Positions 1 through 9,400 of a stretch of DNA of 34,996 nucleotides are shown piece after piece; position 1 is the first letter of the stretch, and every line of letters starts with the position of its first letter. Where the stretch lies: NCBI RefSeq assembly GCF_002483235.1, contig NZ_DLHN01000015.1:1-34996 (forward strand), in the 5' to 3' direction. This DNA comes from Pedobacter glucosidilyticus (GTDB lineage Bacteria; Bacteroidota; Bacteroidia; Sphingobacteriales; Sphingobacteriaceae). The position numbers and the translations under genes were made by a program. The notes beneath the pieces were generated by a model. That model did no database searches and was not told where the DNA came from. It saw only the letters and a list, made by a program, of their open reading frames with translations.

Positions 1-14
1 CCCTTTCGGGGCTG

Positions 15-46
15 CAAAGGTAATAACTCTTTTCATTATTACCAAA
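15..46 (-). promoter_or_regulatory. Bacteroidota-type promoter reading out of the window
   Basis: On the minus strand TTTG (43-46) is followed after exactly 20 nt by TACCTTTG (15-22), a full match to the Bacteroidota pattern TTTG, about 20 nt, TAnnTTTG. The sequence just downstream, CAGCCCCGAAAGGG, can fold into a short GC stem closed by a GAAA loop at the expected transcript start. The gene it serves is outside the window. Confidence 0.65.
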
Positions 47-163
47 ATGTTTTTGAAAATAATTTCTCCCTTCTTCGATTTCCCTATCATCCCCTCTATT
101 TTCTCTAACTATCTCTCCCTCCTTATCACTCTCCCTATTTCAACCATTCCCCCTTGCGGGCTG

Positions 164-195
164 CAAAGGTGCACATCTTTTTATTATCTTACAAA
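164..195 (-). promoter_or_regulatory. Second, tandem copy of the left-edge promoter
   Basis: On the minus strand TTTG (192-195), a 20-nt spacer, then CACCTTTG (164-171); one position differs from TAnnTTTG. The downstream start sequence CAGCCCGCAAGGGG repeats the design of the promoter at 15-46 with a GCAA instead of a GAAA loop. The units lie 149 bp apart in the same orientation, so this one would give a longer leader running through the proximal promoter. Confidence 0.5.
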
Positions 196-404
196 TACTT
201 CTTTATCTTTTTTTAACACCCTAAACATAACTACCTGGTTTCCTTTATGAAAAAGTTTTTTTAGTATTCAATTTAGCATCCCGCATGGATAATGACGCTA
301 TTGAGTTTGTTTAAAACGGAGTTTATCATGCTGTTTACTGTTAAATTGTGTTAAAGAGTTACCTTAAATTATTTATCTACTATATATTAGTAATTATTAA
401 AAAA

Positions 405-435
405 TTGACTTGTATTATTTATTAAACTATCTTTG
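405..435 (+). promoter_or_regulatory. bamD promoter
   Basis: TTG at 405-407, a 20-nt spacer, and TATCTTTG at 428-435, a perfect TAnnTTTG. The element ends only four bases before the ATG at 440, so transcription should begin at or within a few bases of the start codon. It also rules out the upstream in-frame ATG at 410, which lies inside the promoter spacer. Confidence 0.75.
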
Positions 436-439
436 CAGC

Positions 440-1315
440 ATGTTAAAAAATAAAGGCTTAGCATTATTGGGATTAATATTATTATTTGTAGGATTAAGCC
501 TGAGTAGTTGTAAAAGCAAATTTGAGAAGCTTAGAACAAGTAATGATGTTGCTAAAAAGTATCAAGAGGCTATAAAACTTTATAATAAAAAGGATTATAC
601 CAAAGCATTAACTTTATTTGATGACTTGGTACAAAGGTATAGAGGAAGATCTGAGGCTGAGGATTTATATTATTATTACGCCTATACTAATTATCAGTTA
701 AAAGACTATTTATCTGCTAGATATCATTTTAAAACTTTTGCAGACACTTATCCTAGTAGTCCTAAAGCTGAAGAGTGTAGATTTATGACAGCATATTGTT
801 ACTATCTTGATTCTCCGAATTTTTCATTGGACCAAGATAATACTTATAAGGCTATAGAATCATTACAGTTATTTATCAATATTTATCCAAGAAGTGAAAG
901 GGTAGCGGAGGCGAGTAAATTAATTTTAGACTTGCGTGATAAGTTGGAACGTAAATCTTATGCCAATGCTAAGCTATTTTTGGATATTGGAGATTACCAG
1001 GCAGCAGTGATTGCATTTAGAAATTCTATGAAAGATTTTCCGGACACGAAATTTGCTGAGGAAATGGAATATTTGATTATAGAAGCTCAATATCTTTACG
1101 CAAAAAATAGTAGAGAAATTAAGCAAGAGGATAGATATAATGAAGCTTTAGTTGAGTACGAGAGATTTACGGAAAAGTATCCTAGTAGTACTTATACGGA
1201 AAAAGCAAAAAAGCTTAAGGAAGACATATTAAAAGGAATAGCATTAACAAAGGAAATATTAGCTACATATTCAGAGAATAAAAAAGTAGAAAAAGAAGAT
1301 GAACAACAACAATAA
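440..1315 (+). CDS. bamD: Outer membrane assembly lipoprotein BamD (YfiO)
   Basis: Lipoprotein partner of BamA in folding beta-barrel proteins into the outer membrane, anchored on its periplasmic face. From the ATG at 440 the 291-residue protein has a hydrophobic signal ending in the lipobox LSSC, with the lipidated Cys at residue 24. It is followed by TPR-like helical repeats with the typical phrases KDYTKALTLFDDLVQRY, YPSSPKAEE and YPRSERVAEA. An in-frame ATG at 410 would put ten extra residues before the signal and lies within the promoter, so 440 is chosen. The 3' end overlaps rpoZ by 17 nt, which suggests translational coupling. Length and repeat layout fit Bacteroidota BamD; confidence in family is high. 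Confidence 0.93.
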   Translation: MLKNKGLALLGLILLFVGLSLSSCKSKFEKLRTSNDVAKKYQEAIKLYNKKDYTKALTLFDDLVQRYRGRSEAEDLYYYYAYTNYQLKDYLSARYHFKTFADTYPSSPKAEECRFMTAYCYYLDSPNFSLDQDNTYKAIESLQLFINIYPRSERVAEASKLILDLRDKLERKSYANAKLFLDIGDYQAAVIAFRNSMKDFPDTKFAEEMEYLIIEAQYLYAKNSREIKQEDRYNEALVEYERFTEKYPSSTYTEKAKKLKEDILKGIALTKEILATYSENKKVEKEDEQQQ

Positions 1316-1631
1316 TAAGCCTACAGTTTCTAGTACAACTGTAACCAGAGATTTAAGACAATTAGATATTGAGACTGAGAATATCTATGAGTCTTTAGTT
1401 ATTATCAGTAAAAGAGCCAATCAAATTGGAGCTAACTTAAAAGAAGAGCTTCACGGTAAATTAGCTGAGTTTGCAAGTTCTAATGACAATTTAGAGGAAG
1501 TGTTTGAAAACAGAGAACAGATTGAAATCTCTAAGCACTATGAAAGAATGCCAAAAGCTTCTTTAATTGCTATTGACGAATTTATTCATGGTAAAGTTTA
1601 CCACAGAAATCCTTCTAAAGAACAAAAATAA
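1299..1631 (+). CDS. rpoZ: RNA polymerase omega-like subunit (Rpb6 family)
   Basis: A 110-residue protein of the Bacteroidota omega/Rpb6 type, a small subunit that helps assemble and stabilise RNA polymerase. The N-terminus is Asn-rich and low in complexity. The core reads IYESLVIISKRANQIG, matching the helix of omega proteins that packs on the beta-prime subunit, and the C-terminal part (KASLIAIDEFIHGKV) has the conserved family ending. It begins inside the last codons of bamD in another frame (17-nt overlap), so it shares the bamD transcript. The same bamD-rpoZ-coaBC order is familiar from Bacteroidota. Identification rests on remembered family features and position. Confidence 0.85.
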   Translation: MNNNNNKPTVSSTTVTRDLRQLDIETENIYESLVIISKRANQIGANLKEELHGKLAEFASSNDNLEEVFENREQIEISKHYERMPKASLIAIDEFIHGKVYHRNPSKEQK

Positions 1632-1638
1632 TTTGTTT

Positions 1639-1646
1639 TATATTTG
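1639..1646 (+). promoter_or_regulatory. Possible internal promoter before coaBC
   Basis: TATATTTG matches TAnnTTTG perfectly and lies in the 93-nt gap between rpoZ and coaBC. No TTTG is found 19-21 nt upstream, so the -33 half is missing. A leader from here would be about 75 nt and contains AGGCT...AGCCT inverted arms. Weak candidate. Confidence 0.35.
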
Positions 1647-1724
1647 GCTTTAGAGGCTGAGCGTTTTAGCAAAAAGCCTAAATAATTAACTCTTAAATAT
1701 TAAGAGAAATTTTAAGACTTTTTG

Positions 1725-2921
1725 ATGATGCTTGAAGGAAAAAACATATTACTTGGCGTTTGTGGCAGTATAGCAAGTTACAAATCGGCAGAATTAACTA
1801 GATTACTTGTTAAAGCTGGTGCAAACGTCAAAATAGTAATGACTCATGATGCTAAAGCATTTATAACTCCTCTAACCTTATCTACCCTATCAAAAAATCA
1901 AGTATTTTCTACATATTATCAGGCCGATACAGGCCAGTGGAATAACCATGTTGAATTGGCTTTGTGGGCAGATTTAATATTAATTGCCCCTATCACGGCT
2001 AATACTTTAGCCAAATTTGCTTCTGGAGGATGTGATAACTTATTAAGTGCATGTTATCTGTCTGCAAAATGTCCTATTATGTTTGCTCCTGCTATGGATT
2101 TAGATATGTGGAAGCATCCATCAACCCAAAAAAATATCCAAACCTTATTAAATTACGGAAATTTTATGATTAAACCTGGCAAAGGAGAACTAGCCAGTGG
2201 TCTTTATGGAGAAGGTAGAATGGAAGAGCCGGAAGCTATATATAAACAGGTCATTCATCATTTCGAATATAAACAACTATTGAAGGGTAAACATATTTTA
2301 GTAACGGCTGGACCAACTTTTGAACCGATAGACCCTGTTAGGTTTATTGGGAATCATTCATCTGGTAAAATGGGTTTTGCTATTGCCGAGCTTTGTGCAC
2401 AACTTGGTGCAAGCGTAAGTTTGATTAGTGGACCAGTAGCTTTAGAAATTTATCATCCAAATATTGAAAGGGTTGATGTAATCACAGCAGAGGAGATGCT
2501 AAATGCTGTTGATCATGCTTTTGCTAATTGTGATGCTTGTATTATGAGCGCAGCAGTTGCAGATTACACTCCGCTACAAAAGGCTGAACAAAAAATCAAA
2601 AAAAGTGATGCCGAATTTAATATCACCCTAAAAAAAACAACTGATATTCTTCAATATTTAGGCTCTATCAAAAAAAATCAAATCTTAGTTGGTTTTGCTT
2701 TAGAGACAGAAAATGAAGAAGAGCATGCTAAAATTAAATTGCAAAAGAAAAATCTAGACTTCATTGTTTTAAATTCATTAAAGGATAAAGGCGCTGGTTT
2801 TAGAGGTGATTTAAATAAAATAACCATTATTCAAAAAGATGGTGCGAAAACTGTTTATGATTTAAAATCAAAATCTGAAGTTGCTCAAGACATTATCAAT
2901 ACATTAATAAAATATTTATGA
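1725..2921 (+). CDS. coaBC: Bifunctional CoaBC (PPC synthetase / PPC decarboxylase)
   Basis: Two-step enzyme of coenzyme A synthesis: joins 4'-phosphopantothenate to cysteine, then decarboxylates the product. The N-terminal flavoprotein half shows GVCGSIASYKSAEL, the active-site His in NNHVELALWAD, ANTLAKFASGGCDNLL and APAMDLDMW. The C-terminal synthetase half begins near KGKHILVTAGPTFEPIDPVR and has RFIGNHSSGKMG and SAAVADY. The open frame starts at a TTG (1722); two ATGs follow at 1725 and 1728, and either is preferred over TTG. Where E. coli Dfp has PAMN and an active-site Cys before GxGRM, this protein has PAMD and ASGLYGEGRM (Ser). It overlaps the next gene by four bases (ATGA). Confidence 0.93.
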   Translation: MMLEGKNILLGVCGSIASYKSAELTRLLVKAGANVKIVMTHDAKAFITPLTLSTLSKNQVFSTYYQADTGQWNNHVELALWADLILIAPITANTLAKFASGGCDNLLSACYLSAKCPIMFAPAMDLDMWKHPSTQKNIQTLLNYGNFMIKPGKGELASGLYGEGRMEEPEAIYKQVIHHFEYKQLLKGKHILVTAGPTFEPIDPVRFIGNHSSGKMGFAIAELCAQLGASVSLISGPVALEIYHPNIERVDVITAEEMLNAVDHAFANCDACIMSAAVADYTPLQKAEQKIKKSDAEFNITLKKTTDILQYLGSIKKNQILVGFALETENEEEHAKIKLQKKNLDFIVLNSLKDKGAGFRGDLNKITIIQKDGAKTVYDLKSKSEVAQDIINTLIKYL

Positions 2922-3817
2922 AGCATTATCTTTTTAGCTTGATACTTTGCATTACGTCTTATATATCTTATGCTCAGGATTTAAATGCTAGGGTGCAAAT
3001 ATTATCTCCTCAAATTCAAAATACTAATAAAAGGCCTTTGGAAGTATTAGAAACTGCCATGTCTGATTTTCTTAACAATAGAAAATGGTGTGGAGATGAG
3101 CTTTTAGCTACAGAGAGAATAGATTGCAATTTTGTTATCAATCTTAAAGAGTGGGATGGCTCTAGTAATTTTAAAGCTGAAGCACAAATTATTAGTAGCA
3201 GACCTGTTTTTAACAGCTCCTACAATACTACTTTGTTAAGTATTAATGACAAAAATTTTGATTTCTCTTATTCAGAAGGACAACCCCTTGATTTTTCTGA
3301 TCAAAATTTCATTAACAATTTAAGCTCGATGCTGGCATTTTATGCTTATGTAATTGTTGGCCTTGATTATGATAGTTTTAATAAGCTAGGTGGCACTAAC
3401 TATTTTAACAAAGCACAAGATGTTTTAAACAATGCGCAAAATGCTCCATTTTCTGGCTGGAAAGCTTTTGAAGGTTTGAGAAACAGGTATTGGTTAGTAG
3501 AAAATATTACAAGTAAGAATTTCTTACCATTAAGAGAAATTATTTATGATTACCATAGAGAAGGCTTAGATATGATGGCGGAAAATGTAGCAAAAGCCCG
3601 AAAGACTATTTTATCCACTTTAGCAAGGATATCTGAAATAGATAAACAAAGACAGGGTGCTATGTTTAATCAAGCATTTTTTACTGCTAAAGCAGATGAA
3701 ATCACGAATATTTTTTCAAAATCAGACCCATCTGAAAAATTAAAAGTATACAATATTTTGGTTGTTGCAGACCCCGCGAATACCAATACTTACGAAGCAT
3801 TAAAAAATAACAAATAG
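2918..3817 (+). CDS. DUF4835 family exported protein (PorD-like in some annotations)
   Basis: A 299-residue protein with a cleavable signal peptide (MKHYLFSLILCITSYISYAQ, cleavage near residue 20). The mature part opens with LNARVQILSPQIQNTNKR and contains RKWCGDELL and YDYHREGLDMM, the pattern of the Bacteroidota DUF4835 family. Some annotations name this family PorD and link it to the type IX secretion system, but I know no clear biochemical role. It sits between coaBC (ATGA overlap) and recN (7 nt gap), a conserved place in this phylum. Likely periplasmic or outer-membrane associated. Family assignment is good, function open. Confidence 0.8.
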   Translation: MKHYLFSLILCITSYISYAQDLNARVQILSPQIQNTNKRPLEVLETAMSDFLNNRKWCGDELLATERIDCNFVINLKEWDGSSNFKAEAQIISSRPVFNSSYNTTLLSINDKNFDFSYSEGQPLDFSDQNFINNLSSMLAFYAYVIVGLDYDSFNKLGGTNYFNKAQDVLNNAQNAPFSGWKAFEGLRNRYWLVENITSKNFLPLREIIYDYHREGLDMMAENVAKARKTILSTLARISEIDKQRQGAMFNQAFFTAKADEITNIFSKSDPSEKLKVYNILVVADPANTNTYEALKNNK

Positions 3818-3824
3818 ATTAGCT

Positions 3825-5486
3825 ATGCTAAGCAGATTACATATTAAGAATTATGCGCTTATAGATTCATTAGATATTTCTTTTGATGAGCATTTAAATA
3901 TTCTTACCGGAGAAACTGGGGCAGGAAAATCTATTATTTTAGGTGCTTTAGGTCTTATTTTAGGCCAAAGAGCAGAAGGCAAATACTTCTTCAATCAACA
4001 AAAGAAATGCATTATTGAAGGTTTTTTCAGGGTAAAAAACTACCAACTAAATAGTTTTTTTGAAGAAAACGATTTAGATTATGAAGAAGAAACCGTTTTG
4101 AGAAGAGAAATATCTCTAGATGGAAAATCAAGAGCTTTCATAAATGATACTCCGGTTAATTTAACTACGCTGAAACAAGTTGGCGAACAGCTGATAGATA
4201 TCCACTCTCAACATGCTACTTTAGAAATCAGTAATCAACAATTTCAGTTGTTGGTAGTGGATTTGATGTCTAATCATCAAGAACTGCTTGAAAACTATAA
4301 ATCATCTTATAAAATCTATAAAAAGAAAGTTAAACAGCTTGATGTATTGATTGAACAAAGTGAAAAAGAAAAAGCAGAACTTGATTATTTGCAATTTCAA
4401 TTTGATGAGCTTGAGCAAGCAAAACTTAGTACAGATGAGCAAGAAAATCTGGAGCAAGAGTTGCAAAGATTAAATCATGCAGAAGAGATAAAATCTAATC
4501 TTCTAAATGCTTCTACCCTATTACAAAATCAAGAAATTAATGCTTTAAGTTTAATAAAAGAAGCATCAAACCAATTACAACAAACTGAAAAATATCAACA
4601 AGACATAAGCACTTTAGGTGAAAGATTGAAAAGTTGTTTAATAGAACTGAAAGATATAGCCAATGAAGTAGAGGATTTAGAACAAACTATATCTTTTGAT
4701 GAAAATAAAGCTACTTTGGTAGGTGACAGGTTAGATTTAATTTACAATTTACAAAAGAAGCATCGCGTAAATAGTAATCAAGAACTTTTAAATTATCAGG
4801 AAGAGTTATCATCCAAACTTAATAAAATTCTTTTTGCTGATGAAGATATAGAACGCTTACAAAAAGAGATACAAGAAGAAAAACTTACTCTTATAAAACA
4901 AGCTAAAACTATCAGCTTAAACAGAAAAAATGCTATTCCTGCTATAGAAGATTATATCATCAAAATTTTAACAGAGATTGGTATGGCTAATGCCGATGTT
5001 AAGCTTGAACAATGGGTTAAAGAAGAAGATAACTTTGACCAAGATGGGATAGACCAAATCAAGTTTTTATTTAGTGCAAATAAGGGCCATCAGTTACAAG
5101 AATTGAGCAAGGTTGCTTCTGGAGGAGAGTTATCTAGGTTGATGTTGAGCATTAAATCTTTGATTGCTAAGAAAACTGCTTTACCTACCATTATTTTTGA
5201 TGAGATTGATACTGGAGTATCTGGAGAAGTGGCTCATAAGGTTGGCAATATTATGGAAAAGCTAGCTGAAGATATGCAGGTAATTACGATTACGCATTTA
5301 CCGCAAATGGCGAGTAAAGGAAAGTCTCATTATTATGTGTACAAAGAAATAAAAGACGATTTCACTTATTCTCAGATTAAAAAACTTAACAACGAAGAAC
5401 GTATTTTGGAGATAGCCAAAATGCTAAGTGGAGAACATCCAAAAGATTCTGCAATACAAAATGCCAAAGAATTATTGTATGGATAA
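3825..5486 (+). CDS. recN: DNA repair protein RecN
   Basis: SMC-like ATPase of 553 residues that acts early at double-strand breaks, holding DNA ends for recombinational repair in the cytoplasm. The N-terminus carries Walker A GETGAGKS in ILTGETGAGKSIILGALG. The centre (about residues 155-370) is rich in E, K, Q and L and looks like the two coiled-coil arms. The C-terminus has the ABC signature VASGGELSRLMLSIK followed by Walker B TIIFDEIDTGVSGE, then the switch region ITITHLPQMA. Length agrees with the family. It lies 7 nt after the DUF4835 gene and likely belongs to that transcript. Confidence 0.96.
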   Translation: MLSRLHIKNYALIDSLDISFDEHLNILTGETGAGKSIILGALGLILGQRAEGKYFFNQQKKCIIEGFFRVKNYQLNSFFEENDLDYEEETVLRREISLDGKSRAFINDTPVNLTTLKQVGEQLIDIHSQHATLEISNQQFQLLVVDLMSNHQELLENYKSSYKIYKKKVKQLDVLIEQSEKEKAELDYLQFQFDELEQAKLSTDEQENLEQELQRLNHAEEIKSNLLNASTLLQNQEINALSLIKEASNQLQQTEKYQQDISTLGERLKSCLIELKDIANEVEDLEQTISFDENKATLVGDRLDLIYNLQKKHRVNSNQELLNYQEELSSKLNKILFADEDIERLQKEIQEEKLTLIKQAKTISLNRKNAIPAIEDYIIKILTEIGMANADVKLEQWVKEEDNFDQDGIDQIKFLFSANKGHQLQELSKVASGGELSRLMLSIKSLIAKKTALPTIIFDEIDTGVSGEVAHKVGNIMEKLAEDMQVITITHLPQMASKGKSHYYVYKEIKDDFTYSQIKKLNNEERILEIAKMLSGEHPKDSAIQNAKELLYG

Positions 5487-5565
5487 ATTTCAACATCCAT
5501 AAAATTTTATAATCTTTACACATTCAAATTACAATTAGGCTTAATAGCTAAAAAAGAATTAAAAT

Positions 5566-6390
5566 ATGGCTTATAATTTATTAAAAGGGAAACGTGGTAT
5601 CATCACAGGTGCTTTAGATGAAAACTCTATCGCCTGGAAAGTTGCCGAGAAGGCTCATGAAGAAGGTGCTACTTTTGTATTGACCAATGCTCCTATTGCA
5701 ATGCGTATGGGGGAAATAAATAAACTTGCGGAGAAAACTAACTCTCAAATTATCCCGGCTGATGCAACTAGCATAGATGACTTAACAAACCTTTATACTC
5801 AAGCTCAAGAGGTTTTGGGTGGTAAAATAGATTTTGTTTTACACTCGATTGGTATGAGTGTGAATATCCGTAAGAAAATCCCTTATACCGAATCTAATTA
5901 CGATTATTTTGCAAAAGGTATTGATGTATCTGCGATGTCTTTACATAAAATGCTTGCCGTAGCAAAAAAATTAGATGCGATAAACGAAGGAGGAAGTGTT
6001 GTTGCTTTAACTTATATGGCTGCGCAACGTACTTATCCTTTTTATACTGATATGGCTGATATTAAGGCTATGCTAGAGTCTATAGCAAGAAGTTTTGGTT
6101 ACCATTACGGATTAGAGAAAAAAGTTCGTATCAATACAGTTTCTCAATCTCCAACAAAAACTACTGCCGGAACAGGAATTAAAGGTTTTGGTGATTTTTA
6201 TGATTTTGCTGATAAAATTGCGCCTTTAGGTAATGCTGATGCAGAATCTTGTGCAGATTACTGTATTACTTTATTCTCTGATTTAACCAGAATGGTTACG
6301 ATGCAGAATTTATTCCATGATGGAGGTTACTCTTCAACAGGTGTAAGTATGGAAGTAATGACAGCTATTGGAGCTGGAGAAGAAGGATAG
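5566..6390 (+). CDS. fabI: Enoyl-ACP reductase, FabI type
   Basis: Short-chain dehydrogenase that reduces trans-2-enoyl-ACP with NAD(P)H in the last step of each fatty acid elongation cycle. The 274-residue sequence has the FabI nucleotide-binding form GALDENSIAWKVA near residue 15 instead of the GxxxGxG of other SDRs, and HSIGMS near 93. The catalytic pair is visible as Tyr160 and Lys167 (Y-x6-K in YTDMADIK), and Tyr150 in ALTYMA is at the place of the second conserved Tyr. SQSPTKTTAGTGI matches the substrate-loop region. It follows recN after 79 nt and is closed by the terminator at 6416-6450. Confidence 0.94.
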   Translation: MAYNLLKGKRGIITGALDENSIAWKVAEKAHEEGATFVLTNAPIAMRMGEINKLAEKTNSQIIPADATSIDDLTNLYTQAQEVLGGKIDFVLHSIGMSVNIRKKIPYTESNYDYFAKGIDVSAMSLHKMLAVAKKLDAINEGGSVVALTYMAAQRTYPFYTDMADIKAMLESIARSFGYHYGLEKKVRINTVSQSPTKTTAGTGIKGFGDFYDFADKIAPLGNADAESCADYCITLFSDLTRMVTMQNLFHDGGYSSTGVSMEVMTAIGAGEEG

Positions 6391-6415
6391 TGTATAAGAT
6401 TAATACCAAGTAAAA

Positions 6416-6450
6416 AAGAAATGCCTTTAATTAAATTAGAGGCATTTCTT
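6416..6450. terminator. Bidirectional intrinsic terminator
   Basis: Perfect 11-bp stem AAGAAATGCCT / AGGCATTTCTT (6416-6426 with 6440-6450) and a 13-nt loop. T-rich sequence follows on the plus strand, and the A-run at 6412-6417 gives a T-run on the minus strand. It lies between the convergent fabI and DUF2723 genes, so it can stop both. Confidence 0.85.
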
Positions 6451-6493
6451 TTATTAAACATTTCTATTCTTTTTATAAGACTAGATTTATCTG

Positions 6494-9400
6494 TTATCTA
6501 CTCATTCCAAATTTTCTTTCATAATCACTCAATAAAGCATTAACTTCTTTATTTAAAGATGTTTCTCCATTTCGCTTGGTAATATCATCAAACTGGGCCA
6601 ATACAAATAAACCAAGTTGAATATCTCTCATACCTAAGTTTTCTTTATTTTGTGTTAAGCTGTAATGATAATCTAGCTCACCTTTTATTAAATCTTTACT
6701 TTGCGCTAGCAACTTAGCCGCCTCTTGTTTCAATCCTACTTGATACATCAAATCAACCAATTCATATTTACTAAGTGCAAAATTAGAATCATAAGTAGTA
6801 TAGATGGGTAACTTATCCAAACACTCTTTTAAAACGTTTCTAGCACTATCTGTTTTGCCTTCAAATATTAAATTTCTGGCTAACTCTGTAAATTTATTTA
6901 CAGATAAATAGACCATTTTGGTTGATTCAGGGTCTAAATAAGACGCTGTTTTCATATTACCCCAAATAAATTTACTCATCATATTTTGATACATAGCGGT
7001 AGTATTTACCACATCAGTTTCTGATAATGGATTATTATCATTGATCACTGTTTTGTTTTTAGGCAATAATCTTAAGGCAAAACCTTCATTATATAAGTAT
7101 TTATCTAAGCCAAAGAAATTGCTGCTAGGCACAGTAAACGCAAAATAAATAGGGCGCTCCCATTTGTTATGAATCAAGATATCTAAAAATGCTAATTGCC
7201 CTTTAGTGATATAATTTCCTGGAAACTGCCATTCTAAAGCAGGAACAATTTCTGCTGCATTACTTAAGGTTTTAGTTTTTAAAACCTCATCTGCATTTAC
7301 AGTAAGTTTAAAATTCTTGGTAGGCAAGAAGTTTTCTTGTTTACCGCTTTGGTATTGAACTTTAGCTTCTGGATTATCTGATGTAATAAATTCAAATATA
7401 TCGCTTAACTCCTGATTACCGGTAAGATTAAAATCCTGATAAAAAAGTACATCACGTGTACCAGTTACATAAGCTGATGAATCCATCGTGATAGGTAAAG
7501 GTTGTGAAGCATTAAAAGGCTTTCTTAATTGGTTGATATACCAATCTGTATCAAACAGGCTTAAGTTTACTATTCTTACATCAGGTCTGAAATTCTCAAC
7601 TTCTTGTACATACCATAAAGGATAGGTATCGTTATCTCCGTAAGTAAACAAGATGGCATTAGGAGCGCAACTATTTAAATAGTTTTTCGCTAAATCTCTG
7701 GCAGTAGTTTTTCCAGATCTATCATGATCATCCCACTCTTCGCTTGCCATTAATACCGGAGCCGCTAACAAACAAACCACAGTTGCCAAAGCAGCCGCGG
7801 TTTTAGCATTCAAGAATTTACTCAACCACTCGCTAATAGCAAATACACCCAAACCTATCCAAATGGCAAATGCATAAAAAGAACCTGCGTAAGCATAATC
7901 TCTTTCACGTGGTTGGTTTGGTGTTTGATTTAGATACAAAACAATGGCTAAACCTGTGAAGAAGAATAATAAAGCTACAACACCAGCATCTTTTTGATTA
8001 CGTTTAAAGTGCCAGAAGGCGCCTAGAATCCCTAAAATAAGAGGTAAAAAGTATAATTTATTGTTGGCCTTATTTTCTGTCATGCTTTTAGGTAGGTTAT
8101 TTTGGTCGCCTAAACGCAAAGCATCAAGAGGTTTTATGCCGCTTATCCAATTACCTTTGGTATAATCGCCAATACCTTGTTCGTCATTTTGTCTTCCAGC
8201 AAAATTCCATAAGAAATAGCGCATATACATAAACCCAACCTGATAGGTACTAAAAAAACCGATATTATGTTTAAAACTAGGGCTTTCATCAGGCCCCATA
8301 TCTAACCAATCACGATAAACGGCAACGTGGTTTCCTTCCTCACTGTAAACTCTTGGAAATAATGTATTTCTATCGTAAACATAAGATTGTTTTTTACCTG
8401 TTACCTCATATTTATCATTACCCTTACGATAGCTTGTTGAACCTTCTTTGGAATCTATAACTTTACTATCAAAGTATTGCCCGTATAACAGAGGTCTATC
8501 GCCATACTGCTCTCTGTTTAAATAACCCAATAAAGCAAATACATTTTCAGGATCGCTATTATTTAAATTGGTATCAGCTTTAGCCCTAATCACAATCATA
8601 GCATAAGAGCTGTAACCAAAAATGATAAGTAAAAAAGAGAGAACCGCTAAATTTAAAACTGGCTTGCTTTTTTGAACAGAATAGTAAAGCAGCCACGCCA
8701 CAGCTCCAACAATAAGGAAAGCAAAAAAGATAACACCGGTACCAAAGCCCATCCCTAGTGTATTTACAAAGAACAAATCGAAGTTTGCAGCAAATTTTAC
8801 TAAATATTGGATAATACCATATTGGATAAAACCTAAAACAACCACCCCAATAATTAAAGCTATAAAGGTACCTTTGGTAGTAGCTTGCTTTGTTCTTCTA
8901 AAATAATAAATAACCGCCATAGCAGGTATCACCAAAAGATTTAGTAAGTGAATACCAATAGATAAACCCATGATGTAGGCTATAAATAACAGCCATTTAT
9001 CTGCCTGAGGTTCATCTGCATGAGCATCCCATTTTAAAATGGCCCAAAAAACTACTGCTGTAGAAAGTGATGACATCGCATAAACTTCTGCCTCAACTGC
9101 TGAAAACCAAAACGTATCAGAAAAAGTATAAGCTAATGCACCTACCAAACCTGCCCCCATAATGGTAATAAGCTGTGCCAATGCAGGTTCTTGCTTTCCT
9201 GGCATTACAACTTTCTTTGCTAAAGCTGTTATCGTCCAGAAGAGGAACAAAATTGTAGCCGCACTAGATAAAGCAGAACTCATATTCACCCAAAAAGCTA
9301 TTTTATCCTCGCTGCCAGCAAAAAGACTAAAAATTCTTCCAATCATTAAAAATAAAGGAGCACCAGGCTGGTGTACTACTTGTAATCTATACGCCGCAGA

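Larger units (their letters stand above)
1..404. other. Intergenic region at left edge, no gene seen
   Basis: No convincing coding sequence is present. The only open frame of note (47-250, plus) is a low-complexity F/S/T/P-rich translation of pyrimidine-rich DNA and looks spurious. The stretch holds two near-identical minus-strand promoter units (15-46 and 164-195, listed separately) whose transcripts would leave the window to the left. The rest (about 200-400) is AT-rich and leads into the bamD promoter. Confidence 0.7.

Noticed and set aside
47..250. Plus-strand frame of 67 codons at the left edge
   Set aside because: Low-complexity translation crossing two minus-strand promoters.
410..439. 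Upstream ATG of the bamD frame at 410
   Set aside because: It lies in the promoter spacer and would place ten residues before the lipoprotein signal; 440 is preferred.
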